This document shows, in pieces, positions 30,397-41,471 of a stretch of 64,000 nucleotides of DNA. This DNA comes from Lithodes maja (Eukaryota; Arthropoda; Malacostraca; Decapoda; Lithodidae), in the NCBI GenBank assembly GCA_037953745.1, contig JBAKBP010001597.1, positions 142,800 through 206,799 on the forward strand. Direction: 5' to 3'. The position numbers were made by a program, and so were the translations under genes. Position 1 is the first letter of the stretch. Each line of letters starts with the position of its first letter. The notes below the pieces were generated by a model that was given only the letters and a program-made list of their open reading frames with translations, was not told where the DNA came from and ran no database searches.

Positions 30397-31264
30397 AAGA
30401 GGTAATAACACTACAAATACAGAAGGGAAGAGGTAATAACACTACAAATACAGAAGGGAAGAGGTAATAACACTACAAATACAGAAGGGAAGAGGTAATA
30501 ACACTACAAATACAGAAGGGAAGAGGTAATAACACTACAAATACAGAAGGGAAGAGGTAATAACACTACAAATACAGAAGGGAAGAGGTAATAACACTAC
30601 AAATACAGAAGGGAAGAGGTAATAACACTACAAATACAGAAGGGAAGAGGTAATAACACTACAAATACAGAAGGGAAGAGGTAATAACACTACAAATACA
30701 GAAGGGAAGAGGTAATAACACTACAAATACAGAAGGGAAGAGGTAATAACACTACAAATACAGAAGGGAAGAGGTAATAACACTACAAATACAGAAGGGA
30801 AGAGGTAATAACACTACAAATACAGAAGGGAAGAGGTAATAACACTACAAATACAGAAGGGAAGAGGTAATAACACTACAAATACAGAAGGGAAGAGGTA
30901 ATAACACTACAAATACAGAAGGGAAGAGGTAATAACACTACAAATACAGAAGGGAAGAGGTAATAACACTACAAATACAGAAGGGAAGAGGTAATAACAC
31001 TACAAATACAGAAGGGAAGAGGTAATAACACTACAAATACAGAAGGGAAGAGGTAATAACACTACAAATACAGAAGGGAAGAGGTAATAACACTACAAAT
31101 ACAGAAGGGAAGAGGTAATAACACTACAAATACAGAAGGGAAGAGGTAATAACACTACAAATACAGAAGGGAAGAGGTAATAACACTACAAATACAGAAG
31201 GGAAGAGGTAATAACACTACAAATACAGAAGGGAAGAGGTAATAACACTACAAATACAGAAGGG
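30397..31264. repeat. 31-bp satellite, 28 near-identical copies
   Basis: Unit of 31 bases beginning AAGAGGTAATAACACTACAA and ending ATACAGAAGGG. 868 bases divided by 31 gives exactly 28 units; I saw no substitution between them. A partial variant unit (AAGAGGTAAACAAA) precedes it at 30383. Confidence 0.95.
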
Positions 31265-31294
31265 ATATAAATAGGGATAAATCAAAAAGTTCAT

Positions 31295-31513
31295 CAACCC
31301 TTTCAGTACTGGTAATGTCATTTTCCTATTTTATTTTAGCTACAATTAGAACATTTTATGAAACTTCGAAAGGATATATGGTGGCTAAAAGGATTAATTG
31401 AGTTAGTCTGTTGTCTTTTTCATGTGCAGGCGTCCTTTCTAAGCTGAATAAAATGTTCTAATAGTTGCCAGAGTCTAATAAATAGGACGCCACCAGTACT
31501 GAAAGGGGCTAAC
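31295..31513. mobile_element. Foldback MITE, family G, copy 1
   Basis: About 215 bases with inverted ends AACCCTTTCAGTACTGG and (inverted) GCCCCTTTCAGTACTGG. The arms continue as partial reverse complements (TAGCTACAATTAGAACATTTTATG near the left, AAAATGTTCTAATAGTTGCC near the right). TTAA targets are degraded here. Confidence 0.75.
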
Positions 31514-31590
31514 TGTTCAATATAAATGCCGTAATTGTAAAGTGTTGAAGAATATGGCAGAAATAAGAGAATAAAGGCTTTGTTTCTTAA

Positions 31591-31796
31591 CCCCTTCTGT
31601 ACTGGCGACGTCTTTTCAAGTTAATTCTAGCTATATGAAGACGATTTTGTGCAGTTTAAGAAAGATCTGTGGTAGTAAAAATGGTTAAGTGGGATAGTTC
31701 GAAGCCTGTTAACTACTGGAGGCCCTTTTTAAACTGAATAAAAGAGCATAATAGTAGCCAGAATAAAGTTAAAAGAACGGCACGGTAATGAAGGGG
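31591..31796. mobile_element. Foldback MITE, family G, copy 2
   Basis: TTAA at 31587-31590 and 31797-31800. Left end CCCCTTCTGTACTGGCGACG, right end inverted CCCCTTCATTACCGTGCC. Arm blocks TTTTGTGCAGTTTAAGAAAG and, opposite, TTTTTAAACTGAATAAAAG show the foldback form. Confidence 0.82.
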
Positions 31797-31833
31797 TTAA
31801 TATTTCAATTAGATGTTTATTATACGTGAAGAT

Positions 31834-34705
31834 TATAGTCTATTCGCTGTAAGTAGGCGACATATCATGACCTCCAACCTCTGTAACTCTAAAACGACTA
31901 GAGTAGGCGACATATCATGACCTCCAACCTCTGTAACTCTAAAACGACTAGTAGGCGACATATCATGACCTCCAACCTCTGTAACTCTAAAACGACTAGT
32001 AGGCGACATATCATGACCTCCAACCTCTGTAACTCTAAAACGACTAGTAGGCGACATATCATGACCTCCAACCTCTGTAACTCTAAAACGACTAGTAGGC
32101 GACATATCATGACCTCCAACCTCTGTAACTCTAAAACGACTAGTAGGCGACATATCATGACCTCCAACCTCTGTAACTCTAAAACGACTAGTAGGCGACA
32201 TATCATGACCTCCAACCTCTGTAACTCTAAAACGACTAGTAGGCGACATATCATGACCTCCAACCTCTGTAACTCTAAAACGACTAGTAGGCGACATATC
32301 ATGACCTCCAACCTCTGTAACTCTAAAACGACTAGTAGGCGACATATCATGACCTCCAACCTCTGTAACTCTAAAACGACTAGTAGGCGACATATCATGA
32401 CCTCCAACCTCTGTAACTCTAAAACGACTAGTAGGCGACATATCATGACCTCCAACCTCTGTAACTCTAAAACGACTAGTAGGCGACATATCATGACCTC
32501 CAACCTCTGTAACTCTAAAACGACTAGTAGGCGACATATCATGACCTCCAACCTCTGTAACTCTAAAACGACTAGTAGGCGACATATCATGACCTCCAAC
32601 CTCTGTAACTCTAAAACGACTAGTAGGCGACATATCATGACCTCCAACCTCTGTAACTCTAAAACGACTAGTAGGCGACATATCATGACCTCCAACCTCT
32701 GTAACTCTAAAACGACTAGTAGGCGACATATCATGACCTCCAACCTCTGTAACTCTAAAACGACTAGTAGGCGACATATCATGACCTCCAACCTCTGTAA
32801 CTCTAAAACGACTAGTAGGCGACATATCATGACCTCCAACCTCTGTAACTCTAAAACGACTAGTAGGCGACATATCATGACCTCCAACCTCTGTAACTCT
32901 AAAACGACTAGTAGGCGACATATCATGACCTCCAACCTCTGTAACTCTAAAACGACTAGTAGGCGACATATCATGACCTCCAACCTCTGTAACTCTAAAA
33001 CGACTAGTAGGCGACATATCATGACCTCCAACCTCTGTAACTCTAAAACGACTAGTAGGCGACATATCATGACCTCCAACCTCTGTAACTCTAAAACGAC
33101 TAGTAGGCGACATATCATGACCTCCAACCTCTGTAACTCTAAAACGACTAGTAGGCGACATATCATGACCTCCAACCTCTGTAACTCTAAAACGACTAGT
33201 AGGCGACATATCATGACCTCCAACCTCTGTAACTCTAAAACGACTAGTAGGCGACATATCATGACCTCCAACCTCTGTAACTCTAAAACGACTAGTAGGC
33301 GACATATCATGACCTCCAACCTCTGTAACTCTAAAACGACTAGTAGGCGACATATCATGACCTCCAACCTCTGTAACTCTAAAACGACTAGTAGGCGACA
33401 TATCATGACCTCCAACCTCTGTAACTCTAAAACGACTAGTAGGCGACATATCATGACCTCCAACCTCTGTAACTCTAAAACGACTAGTAGGCGACATATC
33501 ATGACCTCCAACCTCTGTAACTCTAAAACGACTAGAACTCTAAAACGACTAGTAGGCGACATATCATGACCTCCAACCTCTGTAACTCTAAAACGACTAG
33601 TAGGCGACATATCATGACCTCCAACCTCTGTAACTCTAAAACGACTAGTAGGCGACATATCATGACCTCCAACCTCTGTAACTCTAAAACGACTAGTAGG
33701 CGACATATCATGACCTCCAACCTCTGTAACTCTAAAACGACTAGTAGGCGACATATCATGACCTCCAACCTCTGTAACTCTAAAACGACTAGTAGGCGAC
33801 ATATCATGACCTCCAACCTCTGTAACTCTAAAACGACTAGTAGGCGACATATCATGACCTCCAACCTCTGTAACTCTAAAACGACTAGTAGGCGACATAT
33901 CATGACCTCCAACCTCTGTAACTCTAAAACGACTAGTAGGCGACATATCATGACCTCCAACCTCTGTAACTCTAAAACGACTAGTAGGCGACATATCATG
34001 ACCTCCAACCTCTGTAACTCTAAAACGACTAGTAGGCGACATATCATGACCTCCAACCTCTGTAACTCTAAAACGACTAGTAGGCGACATATCATGACCT
34101 CCAACCTCTGTAACTCTAAAACGACTAGTAGGCGACATATCATGACCTCCAACCTCTGTAACTCTAAAACGACTAGTAGGCGACATATCATGACCTCCAA
34201 CCTCTGTAACTCTAAAACGACTAGTAGGCGACATATCATGACCTCCAACCTCTGTAACTCTAAAACGACTAGTAGGCGACATATCATGACCTCCAACCTC
34301 TGTAACTCTAAAACGACTAGTAGGCGACATATCATGACCTCCAACCTCTGTAACTCTAAAACGACTAGTAGGCGACATATCATGACCTCCAACCTCTGTA
34401 ACTCTAAAACGACTAGTAGGCGACATATCATGACCTCCAACCTCTGTAACTCTAAAACGACTAGTAGGCGACATATCATGACCTCCAACCTCTGTAACTC
34501 TAAAACGACTAGTAGGCGACATATCATGACCTCCAACCTCTGTAACTCTAAAACGACTAGAGTAATCCAGCTAAAATTACTACCATTTGGAAAGAGCCAG
34601 TCAAGGAATAGATGTGGAAATGTGCAGCCAATTTGCTCTTGCCCTTCTTGAGTTACAGAAGATAGAGGTCATGATTTCTCGCCTACTTACAGCGAATAGA
34701 CTATA
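31834..34705. mobile_element. MITE carrying an expanded 48-bp array
   Basis: The left end TATAGTCTATTCGCTGTAAG continuing TAGGCGACATATCATGACCTC recurs inverted at the right end (about 34650-34705: GAGGTCATGATTTCTCGCC, TACTTACAGCGAATAGACTATA), giving terminal inverted repeats of about 60 bases. Between them lie the satellite and about 90 bases of unique sequence. The satellite monomer is the inner part of the left terminal repeat. Superfamily not assigned; a TA target is possible. Confidence 0.75.
31853..34561. repeat. 48-bp satellite, about 56 identical copies
   Basis: Unit of 48 bases beginning TAGGCGACATATCATGACCT, then CCAACCTCTGTAACTCTAAA and ACGACTAG. I saw no substitutions between units; the only irregularities are an extra GA at about 31900 and a partial unit at about 33534-33550. 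As 48 is a multiple of 3 and the unit lacks stops in several frames, very long open frames arise on both strands; they are artefacts of the period. Confidence 0.95.
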
Positions 34706-34743
34706 GCATGTGGGGGATATCTACAAACCTATTTAGCATTTAA

Positions 34744-34950
34744 CCCCTTCTGTACCGGCGATGTCTTTTATATTTCACTCTAGCTACATTTAGACGATTT
34801 TGTGCAGTTTAAAATGGGCCTCCAGCAAATAACAGGCTTTGAACTACCTCACATAACCCTTTTTACTACCATAGATACTTCTTAAACTGCATAAAACCTT
34901 CTAAATATTGCTAGAATATAATAATAAAGACGTCGCTGGCACAAAAAGGG
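34744..34950. mobile_element. Foldback MITE, family G, copy 3
   Basis: TTAA at 34740-34743 and 34951-34954. CCCCTTCTGTACCGGCGATG at the left; ACGTCGCTGGCACAAAAAGG at the right. TTAGACGATTTTGTGCAGTT on one arm, CTTAAACTGCATAAAACCTT opposite. Confidence 0.82.
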
Positions 34951-34954
34951 TTAA

Positions 34955-35130
34955 CTCCTTGAGGATTATGACGCATTTTTAACAGTATATTCTGGCAAGC
35001 ACTAGACGATTGTATTCAGCTTAGGAAAGACTTGTGGGAGAAAAAATAGTTAACCGAGATAGTATTTACCCCTTTGGTGGCCACAGAACCTTCCTGAGCT
35101 GTATAACATCGTCTAATGATAGCAAGTATT
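34955..35130. mobile_element. Foldback MITE, family G, diverged copy 4
   Basis: Starts at the TTAA that ends the preceding copy. Contains CTAGACGATTGTATTCAGCT and, opposite, AGCTGTATAACATCGTCTAA, the same arm pattern. The right end is not clear. A short (TA)n follows at about 35141-35164. Confidence 0.6.
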
Positions 35131-35299
35131 ATTGGTAAAAAAAATATATATATATATATATATATTCATCGAGAGCTTAAATGTTGACAAATATCTATGG
35201 CCAGACAGACGAAATAGTTCACAAAAGCTATTCTCTCAAAGCACACCACCACAGTAAAAAGAAGTTGGATGAAACCTACCGATAGAGGGCCGTGGAATA

Positions 35300-35545
35300 T
35301 TCGAGGCTGGACAAAGACTGACAAGCAACAGGGAAATGGAAAAGGTGAGAGAGAGAGAGAGAGAGAGAGAGAAGGGGGGTTACGGACAAGGGAAGAGAGG
35401 AGGGGAGAATAAAGGAGAAAAGAAGATAAGTGAAAAGAGAGGGGACGAGAAAATAGAAAACGAAAGAAGAGAACGCGATGTCAGAGAAAGGAAAAAGGGA
35501 AGGGGAGTAATTAAGGAGAGGTCATTCTATTTTATATTCTAATAG
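35300..35545. repeat. R2 GA-rich dispersed repeat
   Basis: GAGGCTGGACAAAGACTGAC, AAGCAACAGGGAAATGGAAA, (GA)n, GGGGTTACGGACAAGGGAAG, then AGAGGAGGGGAGAATAAAGG. The same order of blocks recurs at 37745, 44050, 44385, 44765, 45175, 45545 and 46015. No coding function is supported. Confidence 0.7.
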
Positions 35546-35564
35546 GCTTATTATTTTATATTTT

Positions 35565-35845
35565 CTTCTAGTTAAATCCCTAGACCTCCATCAAGCTTAA
35601 AACAACACTCCCTAGTCCCCCTTCAAACCGGCCGAAGGCCGGTTTCTCTAAAAATTACAGGCTCGCTATTGCTCGCCAGGAAATATCGACACCTAAACCG
35701 AAAGGTCTTGATATTGATATAGAAACGGGACAAAAAGTTTTAAAATCGCCAAACTAATGGGGTGTACGTCTTAAGATCTCATAAATAATGGAACTAAGCA
35801 TGAGGAAGAAGGGGGACTAGAAAAACGACCCATCTCCCCTTAAGG
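35565..35845 (-). repeat. R1 repeat, reverse copy
   Basis: CTAGACCTCCATCAAGCTTA, a 14-base perfect-stem hairpin AACCGGCCGAAGGCCGGTTT, GGCTCGCTATTGCTCGCC, the 32-base units, and the terminus ACGACCCATCTCCCC followed by TTAA. Confidence 0.8.
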
Positions 35846-35874
35846 TAAACAATACTAAAATAATGCAGTTCTGG

Positions 35875-37577
35875 AGGAGAGACTGACAAGGGACAGGGGA
35901 ATGTGAGAGAGAGAGAGGAGAGACTGACAAGGTACAGGGGAGAGAGAGAGAGAGAGAGGAGAGACTGACAAGGGACAGGGGAATGAGAGAGAGAGAGAGG
36001 AGAGACTGACAAGGGACAGGGGAGAGAGAGAGAGAGAGAGGAGAGACTGACAAGGTACAGGGGAGAGAGAGAGAGAGAGAGGAGAGACTGACAAGGGACA
36101 GGGGAATGAGAGAGAGAGGAGAGACTGACAAGGTACAGGGGAGAGAGAGAGAGAGAGGAGAGACTGACAAGGTACAGGGGAGAGAGAGAGAGAGAGAGGA
36201 GAGACTGACAAGGTACAGGGGAGAGAGAGAGAGAGAGAGGAGAGACTGACAAGGGACAGGGGAATGAGAGAGAGAGAGGAGAGACTGACAAGGTACAGGG
36301 GAGAGAGAGAGAGAGAGGAGAGACTGACAAGGGACAGGGGAGAGAGAGAGAGAGAGAGGAGAGACTGACAAGGTACAGGGGAGAGAGAGAGAGAGAGAGG
36401 AGAGACTGACAAGGGACAGGGGAATGAGAGAGAGAGGAGAGACTGACAAGGTACAGGGGAGAGAGAGAGAGAGAGGAGAGACTGACAAGGTACAGGGGAG
36501 AGAGAGAGAGAGAGAGGAGAGACTGACAAGGGACAGGGGAATGAGAGAGAGAGAGAGAGAGAGACTGACAAGGGACAGGGGAATGAGAGAGAGAGAGAGG
36601 AGAGACTGACAAGGTACAGGGGAGAGAGAGAGAGAGAGGAGAGACTGACAAGGGACAGGGGAATGAGAGAGAGAGGAGAGACTGACAAGGTACAGGGGAG
36701 AGAGAGAGAGAGAGAGAGGAGAGACTGACAAGGTACAGGGGAGAGAGAGAGAGGAGAGACTGACAAGGGACAGGGGAATGAGAGAGAGAGAGAGGAGAGA
36801 CTGACAAGGTACAGGGGAGAGAGGAGAGACTGACAAGGTACAGGGGAGAGAGAGAGAGAGAGAGGAGAGACTGACAAGGGACGGGAATGAGAGAGAGGAG
36901 AGACTGACAAGTACAGGGGAATGAGAGAGAGAGGAGAGACTGACAAGGTACAGGGGAATGAGAGAGAGAGAGAGAGGAGAGACTGACAAGGTACAGGGGA
37001 ATGAGAGAGAGAGGAGAGACTGACAAGGGACAGGGGTATGAGAGAGAGAGAGAGAGGAGAGACTGACAAGGGACAGGGGAATGAGAGAGAGAGAGAGAGG
37101 AGAGACCGACAAGGTACAGGGGAATGAGAGAGAGAGAGAGGAGAGACTGACAAGGTACAGGGGAATGAGAGAGAGAGAGGAGAGACTGACAAGGTACAGA
37201 GGAATGAGAGAGAGAGAGAGGAGAGACTGACAAGGGACAGGGGAATGAGAGAGAGAGAGAGGAGAGACTGACAAGGGACAGGGGAATGAGAGAGAGAGAG
37301 GAGAGACTGACAAGGGACAGGGGAATGAGAGAGAGAGAGAGAGAGAGAGAGGAGGAGAGACTGACAAGGTACAGGGGAATGAGAGAGAGAGGAGAGACTG
37401 ACAAGGGACAGGGGAGAGAGAGAGAGAGAGAGGAGAGACTGACAAGGTACAGAGGAATGAGAGAGAGAGAGGAGAGACTGACAAGGTACAGGGGAATGAG
37501 AGAGAGAGGAGAGACTGACAAGGTACAGAGGAATGAGAGAGAGAGAGAGAGGAGAGACTGACAAGGTACAGGGGAAT

Positions 37578-37608
<31 letters not shown>

Positions 37609-37662
37609 CTGACAAGGGACAGGGGAATGAGAGAGAGAGGAGAGACTGACAAGGTACAGGGG

Positions 37663-37706
<44 letters not shown>

Positions 37707-37760
37707 CTGACAAGGGACAGGGGAATGAGAGAGAGGAGAGACTGACAAGGGACAGAGGAA
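35875..37760. repeat. GA-rich VNTR, roughly 48 units of variable length
   Basis: Repeated core GAGACTGACAAGG[GT]ACAGGGG, optionally AAT, joined by (GA)n runs of varying length, so units range from about 30 to 50 bases. Two core types (GGGACAGGGG, GGTACAGGGG) alternate irregularly. The core is homologous to the AGAGACTTGACAAGGAAC part of repeat R2, and R2 sequence flanks the array. The long minus-strand Ser/Leu/Pro open frames are artefacts. Confidence 0.92.
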
Positions 37761-37885
37761 TGTAAAAGGTATGAGGCAGAGAGAGAAGGGTTACAGACAA
37801 GGGTAGAGAGGAGAGGAGATGGGAGAGAATAGAAGATAAGATAAAAGAGAAGTGGAAAGAGAAAATAGGAGCCAAAAGGGGTTAA

Positions 37886-38263
37886 GGGGGGTCACCTGCT
37901 TTTTTGTTTATCTTTCTCTCCTTTTCTCTCTTTCTCTGACTTGTATCCATTTGGCCCCAGTCAGCCAACTATTTTAAGACGTGTATCCCCATCCAGGTGT
38001 CGATTTTTTCATGGCGAGCGATAGCGAGCCACCATTGTATGGAGAAATCCGGCTTCGCCGGAGACATTTTTCTATCGAAAAATGTACAAATTTAGCTTGC
38101 TGTAAAACAAAAATATATATATGCTGGCTCGCTACCGCTCGCCAGAAAAATATTGACACCTGGATGGGGGTAAACGTCTTAAAACAGTAGGCTGAATGGG
38201 GCCGAATGGATACAAGCCAAAGAGAGAGGGAGGGAAAGAGAAAAGAAAGGGAGGTGGGCTCCC
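37886..38263. mobile_element. R1 compact foldback element with TTAA ends
   Basis: Flanked by TTAA (37882-37885 and 38264-38267). The two arms are imperfect reverse complements: CATGGCGAGCGATAGCGAGC near 38010 against GGCTCGCTACCGCTCGCC near 38128, and GTATCCATTTGGCCCC near 37946 against GGGGCCGAATGGATAC near 38198. Central hairpins CCGGCTTCGCCGG and CATTTTTCTATCGAAAAATG are intact. This copy suggests R1 is a foldback MITE using TTAA targets. Confidence 0.78.
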
Positions 38264-38632
38264 TTAAGGATAAGGGAAGAGAGGGAATACAAAGGAATAC
38301 AAAGGAGAACAAACTGCAACAGACCTATTGGTCCTTACGGGGCAGTTTGGATATCTAAAACTACTAATCTACTGACTACGAGGTAGAGAAAAGGATAGCA
38401 AAGAAGAAGGCTCCTCCCCACCCACCACTCCCTCCAGCTAATGCTGGCATGGAAACAGATAGGAAAAATACCATGCAGTATTGAAAAACTGACACGGAAA
38501 TTCGGACAGGACAGGGAGAAAAAAAGAAGTTGATTTGTAATCTAAGCTAACTCTATTTACTACAATTCTGAAAGGGAACAGATGTATGAAAATCAATATA
38601 CATTGCGGTATGCGTTGACATTTCGTTGCGCG

Positions 38633-41364
38633 TTATTCTGAAAGAAACTGTGTTAATCGGGGGTTATTTGCCATGTGTTTATCCAGATGGTTCTTAAATG
38701 TTTCGACAGTATTACAGTTTACAATGTTCGAGGGTAGTCTGTTCCAATTATTCACAACGCGGTTGAAGAAGAAATGCTTCGCCTCGTGAGAATGAAAACG
38801 CTTGCCTATAATCTTATAACCATTGTTTCTCGTGTTTGCTTGATTGATCGTAAATAATTCGCTTACATTTAGGTTGCTGAATCCCTTGAAAATTTTGAAC
38901 ACCTCTATTAGGTCACCTCTCATTCTGCGCTTTGTTAAGCTAAACAAATTTAGTTCTTTTAAGCGCTCTTCGTACGGTTTATTACGCAATCTAGGTATCA
39001 TTTTAGTGACTCTGCGTTGCACCCTTTCAAGTTTATTTATGTCCTTTCGGTAGTACGGTGACCAGAATTGCACGCAGTATTCGAGATGGGGACGCACCAA
39101 TGAGTTGAATAGAGTAAGTATGATTTTTTCTGATTTGAATTTGAATGTTCTGCCGATGAAACCCACCAATTTATTAGCAGTTTTTATTACCTCTGTACAC
39201 TGTTTACTCGGCTTCAGGTCACTTGATATTATAACTCCCAGATCCTTTTCATTATTTGTATTTGATAGTTGAATGTTGTTCATTGAGTAATCTTTTTTTA
39301 GCGTTGTTACTACCGATGTGCAATACTTTGCATTTTTCTATGTTGAATTTCATTTGCCATTTTTCTGCCCAGTTTTCTAAAGTGTCTAGGTCACCTTGTA
39401 GTTTTTGCCAATGTACTGTTGAGGTTACTTTATTAGTAATTTTTGTATCGTCAGCAAATTTCGAAATTTTGCATTCTATTCCTTCGTCTAAGTCGTTTAT
39501 GTAAATTATAAAAAGAATAGGACCTAATACCGAACCCTGGGGAACGCCACTATTTACTTTGCACCAATCTGATTCTTCACCATTTATTACAACTCGTTGT
39601 TTACGGTCTGAGAGCCAATTTTCGAGCCATTTCAGAGTTTTTCCTGTTATGCCATGAGCTTTTATTTTGTCAAGTAGTCTCTTGTGGGGTACGGTATCGA
39701 AAGCTTTCTGAAAATCGAGATATATTATATCAACTGCTCTATCCTTATCATATGATTTGTAAACATCATTGAAGAAGTCGAGTAAGTTTGTTAAGCATGA
39801 ACGTTTATTTCTAAAACCGTGCTGAGAATCTTTTATTAAATTATTTTCTTCCAAATGTTTTACTATTTTGTCCCTTATAATGGTTTCCATTAATTTGCCC
39901 GTTACCGATGTTAAGCTAATTGGTCGATAATTGCCGGGAGAGGACTTATTTCCTTTTTTGTATATGGGTGTCACGTTAGCTAGTTTACATTCGTTTGGAA
40001 CTATCCCAACATTCAATGATTTGTTGAACAGATTTGCGAGTGGGTTTAATAATTCGTGTTTTGCTTCTTTTAGGATCCTTGGGGATATTTTATCAGGGCC
40101 TGGGGTTTTATTAACTTTCAAATTGTTGATTGCGAACAGGATATCGTCTTCATAAATCGTAAAGTTTTCGAGCTCAGTGCCATTTGATTGATTCGTAGGG
40201 GTAGGTCGGTTACCGGTAGTATCTTCCGACGTGAAAACTGATGCAAAATAGTTATTTAGGATATTCGCCATTTGTACTTTGTTATCTGTATGATCTCCAT
40301 TTTCCGCAACAAGTGGTCCTATAGTTGAAGTTACCGTTTTTCTGTTTCTTATATAGCTGTAAAATTCTTTCGGATTGGACTTGCTGGAGCTGGCAATATG
40401 AAGTTCCAGATTCTTCTTACTTCCTTTGATGAGATTTTTGGTTGTTCGACGCAGTCTATCGTGTTCTAATTTATCGCTATTATTCTGAGTTGCCTTATAT
40501 TTTTGGTATGCCTGCTTTTTTACTAAGAGGATGTTTTTTATTTCATTATTCCACCATTTTGGCTTATATTTGCCTGCTGGGCGCCGGTTTCGTAGAGGGA
40601 TGCTTGTATTTATTGCTTTGTTTAGGTTATTAGATAATATGTTCCATAATCGATTTACATCGTGAGTTTCAGTCATTTCACTCCAGTCAGTATTGGCAAG
40701 ATGCCTTCTAAGTTTGTTAAAGTCGGCCCTTCGATAATCTGGTACTTTTTCCGTGCTCACGTTGTCTTTGTCATTATTTACTTTAATGTTAAAGGACACT
40801 ATCCTATGGTCACTAGAGCTAAATTCCGGTCCGATTTTAACGCTAGCTATTTACCAGTCTTTCATTTGTCGTTAGAATAATATCCAGAATGTTATTGCCC
40901 CTCGTTGGGTGTTCTACGTGTTGATAAAGGGCACTTTCCTGAAGATTAGCATATAGATCATGTCCCGCGTGAGCATTTAGTGGTTCGCCCCATGTTGTGA
41001 CTGGCAGATTGAAATCGCCAAATATTACTGCTTCTTCCTGACAACTTATTTCCGCTATTTGATCATAGAGTTTCTCGTCAGTATCGGGTGATTGTGCAGG
41101 AGGTCGATAAATTAGGCCAATTATTATCTTGCTTGCTTGATTATTTATTTGAACGTAACTAGTATCAATATTATTTATGGCAGGTTTGGTTACCTCGATT
41201 GGGTGAAGATTACTTTTAACATATAGCAGAACCCCACCTCCCATTCTATGGGATCTTTCGCAGCTGAAGGGAGTATAACCTGGTAATGCGTATTCCGCCA
41301 AAAAATCACGCTTTTCCGTGTTGATCCAAGATTCTGAAACACCGATTATATCACATTCCTCCAT
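38633..41364 (-). pseudogene. CR1-type ORF2, two frameshifts
   Basis: Three consecutive frames. 41364-40843: endonuclease (CDIIGVSESWINTEKRDFLA, IFGDFNLPVTTWGEP, NNILDIILTTNE). A frameshift near 40848 precedes the SDHR block; 40799-39252 then gives the linker and RT (KTPGPDKISPRIL, NYRPISLTSVTGKLMET, SQHGFRNKRSCLTNLLDFF, DFQKAFDTVPHKRLL, NSGVPQGSVLGPILFIIYIN, KFADDTKI). A second frameshift lies in a run of A residues near 39295; 39283-38633 completes the C-terminal domain (LVRPHLEYCVQFW, NRVVNNWNRLPSNIV) to a natural stop. FADD is intact, so only two indels separate this copy from a full-length enzyme. Function in life: nick target DNA and reverse transcribe the element RNA. Confidence 0.88.
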
Positions 41365-41471
41365 ACATGCAAGTGCTTCCAGGTCTTCGAATTTATTGCG
41401 TAAGCTGCGTGCATTAACGTAGCAGGCCGTGATATTATTTTGGATAGAGTTTACATTTGATATGGGGTAGT

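Noticed and set aside
30397..31264. CRISPR-like regular array
   Set aside because: Repeats are contiguous with no unique spacers, and the sequence is eukaryotic. The same holds for the 26-, 48- and 55-bp arrays.
31833..34651. Very long open frames (up to 874 codons) on both strands across the 48-bp array
   Set aside because: They follow from a stop-free unit whose length is a multiple of 3; the translations are pure 16-residue repeats with no start or splice context and no similarity to the flanks.
35794..37875. Ser/Leu/Pro-rich open frames of 586-693 codons on the minus strand
   Set aside because: All three minus-strand frames are open because (CT)n and the VNTR core lack stops. Composition alone explains them.
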